64,000 bases of DNA. Origin: Caprimulgus europaeus. Taxonomy: Eukaryota > Chordata > Aves > Caprimulgiformes > Caprimulgidae. This document shows, in pieces, positions 23,560 through 64,000 of the stretch (within the stretch, counting starts at the first letter, position 1; each line of letters starts with the position of its first letter). The notes under the pieces are model-generated. The model ran no database searches and was not told the origin of the DNA. It saw only the letters and a list, made by a program, of their open reading frames with translations. Location: assembly GCA_907165065.1 (NCBI GenBank), contig OU015527.1, positions 21,713,686 to 21,777,685 of the forward strand, written 5' to 3'. A program made the position numbers and the translations under genes.

Positions 23560-23623
23560 CTGTGGCGGGGGGAGTGGCGGCGGGCCTGGGACAGCCGGCT
23601 CGGCTCGGCTCGGCGGGACCGCC

Positions 23624-55243
<31,620 letters not shown>

Positions 55244-57264
55244 GTAACATATAAATGACTTTTCCAAAACTTTCTTGTAATCACAGGATATGACAATAAC
55301 ATCTAAATCTTGGTGTTGAAGAACAGCAGAACAGAGCAATCTGGAACAAAGATTGTGTTTGATGTGGATGAGTACAAAACAACAAGCTCCAAATCAATGT
55401 TTTGTCTGTCTTGTCTCTGAGACTTTGTATTAGGTACTGTTTCAGAAGAAGGCATGCACTTGCAGGAATTACTCTGCTGGTTCTTTAAGTAATTATATGG
55501 TAATAGGGAGTTAATGTATTTTACTCTAGGTAAGTCTTCTGTCTTTCTCCCTGGTATAGTATCTGGTGGCCTTTCTAAAGCCCATTGAACAGTGTAATGA
55601 GTGGCTGCATGTGTGTTGGGAACCATTCATTGTAGTGGGGTTCTGCACATAGAAGAGGCCAATGGTAAAGAAGTTACAGGAAGATGTGAAGCTATTTGCA
55701 AATTATAGGTCATGATCTTGATAGGTGACTGTGTTGGATGATAGCAGTTTGGATACAGCATTAGTTGATGGATGCAGCATATCCATGTTTGTTGAGAAAT
55801 CCTTTGCAGCATTTTGTCTTCAGGTTAATGGAATATTAGTAGATGCGCAATAACTAGTTAGGCTAATAAAACAAGGTGGCATCCTGAAGTGTTACCTCTG
55901 GACATGAGCTTGGAGGCTTTCTTGGCAGCTCTCAGTATTTACAACAATAAGTTTCTAATCTGCAAGAAAGTAATTTTACATGTAGGATTAAGGTTAGAAT
56001 TACAAGTGAGATTCTAAGTTATTAATAACATTCAGTGATTTCTATACATGAAACTTGAGTATTTAACACCAACTTATGTTCTCTACTGAGCAACTCTTAC
56101 CACTTTATGTTGCCAGAATATCTGGTCATTTTGTGAAGTTAGGTTGCAAATCCAGAAGGCACCTCAGTAAATAGCCTAAGTTTGCCTAGACTAGGGGTTA
56201 GGAAGTGCTCTTAATGCTAGATGTCATGTCTTTTTAAAAAAGCAAAATAGTTATGTACATACTTCTTGCTGTGCCTGTAGCTTGGAAGGGAAACTTAATA
56301 TGCATAGATGCGAGCTGGCTAAGAACTAGCATGGGTCTGGATTACATGTGGTTGGGTTCATGTAATGCTGCTCTCAAGCTAATAAACCCAGCTGAGACAT
56401 GAAGTGAAATCTAAGAGCTGAAATCCTGCTGAGGTTCATCTGGCTAAAAGGGATGGAAGTGAAATGCCCCTTTTCACTGAAAAATGCTTGTGAGAACAGT
56501 GTGTGACTTGCTCAGGTCAAGACAGTCCGGGTTGGTTTCTCTCTCTCTCCAATCTATTTAGGTATAGTCTGCATTGTCTAGGAGCTCTTAATTGCTCTCT
56601 ACTGTCTCGTGGAGTTAATTGGTATATTGGTAGATATTCTGATCTGTTCTGCCCTGATTTCATTACTTCCTGCAAGCATTATCATGTGTGCTTTGTTCCT
56701 TCATTTATTGATAATTCCTAAGCAAGATCTCAGACTGATAGCTCAAAAGTTTCCATTACTGTGGAGTAGGCTACCTGAGCAGAAACAATGAGATGAAGTA
56801 GGATTACAGTTTTTGCAGCAAGTAACATACTTGAGTGTGGGATTGGGCCACCTTGTACCTGGGAGCCAAACCATTTGTCATCCAACATCAGCAGCTGTTT
56901 ATTGTCAAGCATTTGCTGTAGGTCAGGGATAAGTAACCTGTTCCCTTGGCTTTAAAGGATGCTTCCTACCTGGTCCCAAGCATGGTAATAAAAAACAGTT
57001 GACTGTCAACCAAATGTCAGGGCTTTGTATTGAAACAAAATATGGACAGCCTTGGTTTTGTCAGATGATAACTAGATCCCTCCACCAAGAAGTTCAGCAA
57101 GAAAACTCCAACAAACAGGTTTGCATTACTGAGCCAAAAAAAAAAAAATAGATGGGCAGAAAGACTCCTGTCTGTATTGCTGCTTGGGTGCAATCTCTTT
57201 GGAGGCTCCCTCACACTGTCCTCTTGCAAAGATACAGAGACCAGTTTCCCTCAGCCCTAATGTC
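55244..57264 (+). other. MCCC2 intron 16, 5' part
   Basis: AT-rich, nothing recognised apart from a 12-A run near 57139. The expected last MCCC2 exon (VWDDG...) is not here. Confidence 0.55.
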
Positions 57265-58585
57265 CAGACAGATGAGCTTCACCTCTGTGCTTGAGAAGAT
57301 CATGGAGCAGATCCTCCTGGAAGATGGCAAGGCACATGTGAGATGAGGAGGTGGTCTGAGACAGCCAGCACGGCTGCACCAGAGGCAGATCGTGCTTGAC
57401 CAATCTGGTGACCTTCTATGATGGAGTCACAGCATCAGTAGACAAAGGAAGGGCAACTGATGGTCATCTACCTGGACTTGTACAAGGCCTTTGACATGGT
57501 CCTTCACCACATCCTTGTCTCTAAATGGAGAGATACGGATTTGAAGGCTGGACTACTTAATGGATAAATAATTGCTTGGATGGTTGCAGCCAGAGGGTTG
57601 TGGTGAATGGCTCTGTGTCCAGGTGGAGGCTGATGACAAATGGTGACCCCCAGGGGTCAGTCTTGGGACCAGTGCTCTTCAACATCTTTATCAATGACCT
57701 GGATAGTGGGATTTAGGGCACCCTCAGCAAGTTTGATGATGACACCAAGCTGAGTGGTGCAGTTGATAAAATAGATGGAAGGAATGCCATACTGAAGGAC
57801 CTGGACAGGCTTGAAAAGTGGGCCCACAAGAACCTAATAAGGTTCATCAAGGCCAAGTGCAAAGTTTTGCACTTAAATTGGGACAATCCCAGGTGTGTGT
57901 ACAGACTGGGAGTAGAACTCATTGAGAGCAGCCCTGCTGAGAAGGACTTGGGAGTCCTGGTGGACGAGAAGCTTGATGTGAGCCAGCAGTGTGCAGCTGC
58001 AGCCTGGAAGGCCAACTGTATCCTGGGCTGTATCAAAAGAGGGGTGGCCAGCAGGATGAGGAGGTGGTTGTCCCCCTCTACTCTGACCTTGTGAGGCCCC
58101 ATTTGGGTTATTGCATCCAGGCCTGTAGAGCTGTTGGAGGGGGTCCAGAGGACCATCCATGAAGATGATGAGAGGGCTAGAGCACCTCTCTTACGAGGAA
58201 AGGTTGAGGAAGGGCTTGTTTAGCTTGGAGAAGAAGGCTCTAGGGAGACCTCGTTGTAACCTCACAGTACTTGAAGGAAGCTTATAAACAGGAGGGAGAG
58301 CAACTTTGTACATGGGCAGATAGCGATAGGACAAGGGGAAATGGTTCTAAACTAAGGGAGGGGAGATTTAGGTTGGATATTAGGAGGGAATTTTTCACCC
58401 AGAGGGTAGTGAGGCACTAGAGCAGGTTGCCCAGAGAAGTCGTGGGTGCCCCATCCCTGGAGGCATTCAAGGCCAGATTGGATGGGGCCCTGGCAGCCTG
58501 ATCGAGTGGTTGTCAACCTTGTCCACAGCAGGGGCGTTGGAACTGGATGATGTTTAAGGTCCTTCTAACCCAAGCCATTCTGTGA
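57265..58585 (+). mobile_element. CR1 LINE, 5'-truncated, plus strand (reverse transcriptase part and 3' end)
   Basis: It starts within reverse transcriptase (MSFTSVLEKIMEQILLED) and continues through [24 protein letters not shown] sequence, FDDDTKL at 57732 (the usual FADD with Ala changed to Asp), [24 protein letters not shown] and [14 protein letters not shown]. The 3' UTR ends at about 58585 (ccattctgtgataat). Several frame shifts and stops make it inactive. Confidence 0.92.
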
Positions 58586-58774
58586 TAATAGTGAGAGGGA
58601 ATGTGAGAAGGAGATAGATTATTGGGACTATACCCTGACCTCCCTAAAACAGGCTGACACACCACCTGAGACAGAAGATCCACTGTCCACTTGCTGTTTG
58701 GCTGAATGTGGAGACTCAAAGGACAGGGGGGAAGGCAACAAGTTCCTGCCTGATGCAGCAGGCGCATTGCCCCT

Positions 58775-59176
58775 GTGGCTACCCCACCATCTCAGGTGCT
58801 CTTGAAGAACAGGTATGGGGCTTTGCAAGTGGAACCAGAAAACGGTGAGGGTAGTGGTACACCTAGACTGGAGGTGTCATTGAAGGGAAGTCAGCCTACA
58901 GCCTGCATCCAAACTTCAGCCACCAAGAAAAAGAGACGGGTTGTTGCCATAGGAGACTCCATTCTTAAGGGAACAGAAGGCCCAATATGCAGATCAGACC
59001 CACTTACTAGGGAAGTCTGCTGCCTACTTGGAGCCCGGGTTAAGGATGTCAAGAGAAAACTCCCCACCCTTGTAAAGCCATCAGATTATTATCCACTATT
59101 GATATTTCAGGTGGGGAGCAATGAAGTAGCAACAAGAAGCCACAGAGAGCAGTCAAGAGGAACTACAGGGCCTTAG
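58775..59176 (+). pseudogene. CR1 ORF1 remnant with esterase-like motifs
   Basis: An open stretch of 133 codons. RRVVAIGDSILKGTEGPICR carries the GDS block (58952-58960) of the SGNH-hydrolase-like domain known from CR1 ORF1 proteins. YYPLLIFQVGSNE is the later block, where VGTND is the usual form. Upstream, another frame reads CEKEIDYWDYTLTSLKQADT before a stop. ORF1 is therefore broken. It belongs to the retrotransposon, not the host. Confidence 0.75.
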
Positions 59177-59913
59177 GATGAATGGTTAAGGGGTCAGGAG
59201 CACAGGTGGTGTTCTCTTCTATCCTTCCAGTCACAGGGCATAACAAGGGAGGAAACAGGAGGAGACAGCTAATCAATGCCTGACTCAGAGACTGGTGTCA
59301 CCAGCATAATTTGGGGTTCTTTGACACGGGTGAGTTTACAGGACACCAGGCCTACTGGTGCCTGGCAGAGGCCACCTGCCTCAAAAGGGGAAAAGGACCC
59401 TGGCTCAGGACTTGGCAGGGCTCACTGACAGGGCTTTAAACTGGTCTTGAAGGGGGAAGGGAGCGAAGCCAGGGCTCAATGGAGCCAAGCCTGGGGGTTG
59501 CACACTGGTGCTTGAAGGACACTGTGATAGCAGGGTCCTTCGATCTGCTGTCCCAGAGGAAGTAAGAGATAGGAATCCAGGCAGCAGCAGAGATACAAAG
59601 TGTTTTGATGAAGTAGGAACCACAGAGGCTCCCAAGAATCATCACAAGGGAATCAGGGCTTCTCCTTTTGAAAAGGTTGATGGGACCAGCAGCCCAGCTG
59701 AAGTGCATCTACACAAATGCATCCAGCACAGGCAACAAACATGGAAAACTGGTAGTCATCATGCAGCAGAAAAACTGTGACATAGCAGCCATCACAGAAA
59801 TGTGGTGGGATTCTTCATGTAACTGGATGCTGTAATGGATGGCTACAAACTCTTCAGAGGGATAGGCAAGGAGGAAGAGGAGGAGGGGTAGCCCTTTATG
59901 TTATGGAAGGTTA

Positions 59914-60687
59914 ATGATGGTGATGACAGGGTTAAGTGTTTGTGGGAAAGGATCAGGGGGAAGGGCCAGCAAGGCAGATATCATGGTGGGGGTCTGCTAT
60001 AGACCACCCAACCAAGATGAGGAGGTAGGTGAAATATTCTACAAGCAGCTAGGGGTTGTCTTGGGAACATGGGCCCCTGTTCTCCTGGGGGACTTCAACT
60101 TGCCAGATGTCTGTTGGAAATGCAACGTAGCAGAGAGGAGACAATCTCGGAGGTTCCTGAAGCATGTAGAAGACAACTTCCTGACACAGCTGGTGAGAGA
60201 ATCCACCAGGGAAGGTGCCCCACTGGACCTGTTATTCACTAACAGAGAAGGACTGGTGGGGGAAGTGGTAGTTGGAGGACATCTTGGGGGCAGTGATCAT
60301 GAAATGGTAGAATTTTCTGTTCTTGGAGAAGTTGGGAGAGGTGTCAGCAGGACTGCCACCTTGGACTTCAGGAAGGCTAACTTTGGCCTCTTCAAAGACC
60401 TGCTTGGAGGAATCCCATGGGCTAAGGCTCTGGAGGGTAGAGGGGCACAAGAAAGCTGGTTAATATTCAAGCAACACTTCCTCCAAACTCAAGATTGCTG
60501 CATCCCTAAGAGCAGGAAATCTAGCAAAGGAGGCAGGAGGCCTGCATGGATGAGCAAGGAACTTCTGGAAAAATTCAGTCAGAAGAAGGAAGTCTACAAA
60601 ATGTGGAAAAAGGGACTGGCCACTTGGGAGGAATATAGGGACGTTGTCAGAGTATGCAGAGATGCAATGAGGAAGGCCAAGGCCTGA
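59914..60687 (+). pseudogene. CR1 ORF2 endonuclease remnant
   Basis: 257 codons with APE-type endonuclease motifs: [25 protein letters not shown] (60088-60108) and [10 protein letters not shown] (SDH at 60292-60300). The linker [14 protein letters not shown] follows. The N-terminal part lies upstream in another frame (ASSTGNKHGK, then DIAAITEMWWD, about 59715-59810), so the ORF is interrupted. Its continuation into ORF 60654-60956 needs a frame change. Confidence 0.82.
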
Positions 60688-61330
60688 CTGGAATTAATCT
60701 AGCAAGGGCTGTCAAGGACAATAAGAAGGGCTTCTTCAGGTACCTCAGCAGCAAAAGGGAGACCAGGGAAAATGTGGGGCCACTGCTGAATGAGGTGGGT
60801 GCCCTGGTGACAGGGCACACAGAGAAGGCAGAGTTACTGAATGCCTTCTTTGCTTCAGTCTTCACTGCTGGCCCTCAGGAATCCCGGGCCATGGAGGTAA
60901 AGAGAGGAGGCCTGGAAAGAGGAAGACTTTCCCTTGGTCAAGGAGGATCAGGTTAGGGACCAGCTAGCCAAACTCGACAACCTATGGGCCCTGACAGGAT
61001 GCACCCCCGAGTGCTGAGGGAGCTGGCAGATGTTATTGCAAAACCACTCTCCACCACCTTTGAAAGGTCATGGAGGATGGGAGAGGTGCCTGAGGACTGG
61101 AGGAAAGCCAGTATCACTCCATGCTTAAACATGAGGAAAAACTTTACTGTGAGGGTGGCAGAGCACTGGGACAGGCTGCCCAGGGAGGTTGTGGAGTCTC
61201 CTTCTCTGGAGATGTTCACAACAAACCTGGATGCAGTCCTGCTCTAGGTGAACCTGCTTTGGCAGGGGAGTTGGACTAGACGAGGTCTCTTCCAGAGAGG
61301 TCCCTTCCAACCCTGACCATTCTGTCAAAA

Positions 61331-64000
61331 TGCCCTAATAATCTTAAAATGCAAGCAATTTTCCCTATTTACTCTACTTATATAATTTTGCTTATAAATT
61401 ATAACTTGTCATATGTACAGGATGTCAATGCTGCTCTCTGCAGTTGTATTTTCTAATCAAACTTTAATCAGTTATTTGATGAGAACCTTTCACACTGAGC
61501 AGTCTTAATTGACAACAGTCATTAGGCAGTACGCTTTTTTATTAATTATATTAATCTGCTTACAAATTTGTAAAAGGATTTTAGCAGTTTGCATCTTAAC
61601 AAATTACATTCAGGGACTTTGTTTCTTCTACTCACAGTGTCTCAGTTACAAATATTTTTGAGAGTAGTTGTGACTCTTGTTCTAGTAATGGGGTTTTAAT
61701 AGATAGTTTGATTATTAATTGTACATCCCAGTAGAGAATGTAGTTTTCTTTAAACAAAGAGAAGCAGAAGCCAGGGATGACTATATGAAAACAGCTTGAC
61801 TTCCATGCAACATAAAATTTTTGTGATTGTCAATGTAAGTTAATTGTGTTGTTACAAAAAAAACCAATCTGCTATTAAAATGGACTTCGTGTTTCAAAGT
61901 GTTTGTTACAGTGGTAGTCACTGTGAAGTTACAGCTTGGAAGGTACCACACTGAGTTGGTGATTGTTTTTGATTCAGTTCAACCCTGCCTTCCACAGGCC
62001 CTTAGCAGATTTATTCAACACTTTTAAGTATGAATTCCTTGATTCAGTTTCAATGTGTTCTATAAACAAAAAGTTAATTGCAGGTGTTACCTGTAATGGT
62101 AAAAAAAAACCAAACAAACAAAAAAAAAAACTTAAAAGTAGAAATTACTATATTTGAGATTGTTCTTACAGTTGTTTTTTTTCACAGTCCTAAGAAAACA
62201 GAGGAATTGTGGTTGCTCTGACCTCACAAAACTAATTTACTTTTCACTGGTAATACGGATCTTCTCCATCCCATTAACGGATTAATCTGATTATATTCAT
62301 CAAAACTAAATTCTAAAATCCAAGAAGAAGGAAAGAAAAGCATATGCATTAAACTTTGATAATGCATACTTCATGATGTTGAAAGTATAGGAAATATGTC
62401 ATCCTGCCCACTCTATCATACTAGATTATATGAGCAGGTATAACCACTATCTTGAGGGAAAACCAAGAGAATTGAAGCAACTTTTAATTAAGTCACAGTA
62501 AAAACAAATTATAATTCTCTTCATCATTTTGAACAAAAAGGCTTCTTACTGTTTTTGCTGTACGGTAAAAAGCACTTACTCTTAGTCTCTTTTCAAAATA
62601 TGCCAGACTATTTTAATGAGTTATTACAATTTAAAGCTACAGTTAGGAAAGGAGTTATTCACAGGAGCCAGACTGCAAGAATTTGTACCACACACTTTAT
62701 CCAGAATATGATAATAGATTATTCTTGTGTGTCTTCTTTAACAGAATTTGCTGTTAGTACCACTCCCATGTACATGCAGGCACAGCTGTTAGAATATGCC
62801 AATGCATGGCTTGCTAGCTCACTAGAAAGGAGATACTCACTGAGAATCCTGAAATTAGAACAGATCAGACAGAGCTACACTTCCCTTATATTTATAATTT
62901 GGGTGTATAGCATTTTTTTTTTTTCCATTGAAAGAAGGTTTGTTTTTCCAGGCTTCTCTCTATCCCTGTTGGGACCTGTCAGCCAGGTCAGTGAGTGACA
63001 CAGTTACTGGGGTGTAAAATTTCTTTAATCAAACTTTTGTTTTCAGTCCAAAAAAGAAACAGTGTGATTTTGCCAAAGTAACAGGTGTCTTTCCTTCTCC
63101 AAACCCTTTCTCCTTTTGTACCTCAGCTTTGTTCTTGTACCCTGTTTAGGGTAACAGTCTCCTCTACTTGGGGAGCTGCACCATGATAAGGTAGATGTAT
63201 AGTACAATATTCTTTGAGTTGGATGTCTTTTTTCTTCTCTTTCTGCTAGTTGGAGAACAGGCTTCTAAGCTGAATCTGCACCCTTGTGCCTTATCTTGTT
63301 TCAGGTGTCCTTTATTACAGTTCCATTTTGTGCACTCTAGGATAGATGCATGTATTTGTTGTAAAATAAAAAGCATACATTGTTAGTCTCAAATTTTTTA
63401 TCTGATTTGATGAATATTACTTTCACAGCAAATGGCAAAATAAAGCAAAGATAGAAAACACTCAGAAGTACCTGCTGCTACCTTGAGCTTATGAGTATGT
63501 ATTTATGGCCAGCAGTCCTCTTAACAGTGAGGTTAGCACTTTTACTATTGAGAGAAAAGTGCAAAATACATCATTTCTTGTCTAATTTTTTTTTTCAGTA
63601 ATCTTCTAATAATAGGAAATTTGCAGCTGGAAACTTCAGTTAGAAAGGAATGGCTATGCTTTCTCTTGATAGAATCAGTCTTTGCTCCCTATTCATGACC
63701 CTTTCTTGGATTTTTAAAGTTTCCACAGACAAAGAGTCAAACATTAGCGAACATGACTGCAAAACAAGTCTCTCTATGGAAAAATGGGAAGGAAGAGAAG
63801 CATCACTGTCTTAACCAAAGACACTGTGCCTAAGTTTTGCGGAGCCTGATTAAAACGCCTGCTTATTTAAGCGAGACTGCATTGCAATGAGCAGTGTGAT
63901 ATCTTATTTAAATATCTTGCTCAGGAGGTAGTAAACATACAATATTTGTGGTTTTGTGGACTACTAGGGGTTTTGACATGGGCTTTGTTTGGAGTAGGAT
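61331..64000 (+). other. MCCC2 intron 16, 3' part to window end
   Basis: AT-rich. No recognised repeat and no MCCC2 last exon. A 147-codon open stretch at 62555-62998 matches nothing I know. Confidence 0.55.

Larger units (their letters stand above)
58590..61330 (+). mobile_element. CR1 LINE with 5' region kept and reverse-transcriptase core deleted
   Basis: It lies head to tail after the previous CR1. It keeps an ORF1 part (58775-59176), the endonuclease (59914-60687) and the start of reverse transcriptase (MGPDRMHPRVLRELAD at 60984). At about 61119-61130 it jumps from ASITPCL straight to the C-terminal RKNFTVRVAEHWDRLPREVV, so roughly 1.2 kb present in the copy at 6623-9020 is missing. It ends at about 61330 (accattctgtc). 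Confidence 0.92.

Overview
This window is vertebrate nuclear DNA, almost certainly from a bird. Large introns with GT..AG borders separate small exons, one CpG island marks a promoter, and the interspersed repeats are CR1 LINEs (with the avian-type 'atagaatc' 3' end) and avian-type ERV solo LTRs. I see no mammalian SINEs or L1, and nothing prokaryotic. The species cannot be fixed from the sequence alone.

The window holds two tandem plus-strand protein-coding genes. Positions 124-20431 carry the last 16 coding exons of BDP1, the B'' subunit of TFIIIB, which recruits RNA polymerase III. Together they encode 899 residues plus stop and splice in a continuous frame. A 3' UTR of about 2.3 kb follows, ending near AATAAA signals at 22674 and 22698. 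About 0.9 kb further on, a CpG island (about 23380-24200) contains the promoter and exon 1 of MCCC2, the beta subunit of mitochondrial 3-methylcrotonyl-CoA carboxylase (leucine catabolism). Sixteen MCCC2 exons (23624-55243, about 529 residues) are present. The last exon, expected to encode about 38 residues, is not found before the window ends at 64000. The order BDP1-MCCC2 on one strand is the same as on human chromosome 5q13, so this looks like a conserved vertebrate neighbourhood. The two proteins have no known functional link.

Repeats fill parts of the introns. In BDP1 there are LTR-like blocks at 4071-4805, 6143-6618 and 11671-12255, and a 5'-truncated minus-strand CR1 at 6623-9020. In MCCC2 intron 7 a plus-strand CR1 (about 44680-46346) is split by a 398-bp solo LTR with a perfect 5-bp target duplication, and a short minus-strand CR1 tail follows. 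In MCCC2 intron 16 two CR1 copies lie head to tail (57265-61330). The second keeps its 5' part, with ORF1 esterase and endonuclease regions, but has lost its reverse-transcriptase core by internal deletion.

The most interesting unexplained signal is an exon-like segment in MCCC2 intron 2 (29400-29520). It has strong splice sites and phase compatibility but a frame-disrupting few-base offset. It could be a decayed cassette exon or a poison exon. I found no novel gene system, CRISPR array, tRNA or rRNA.
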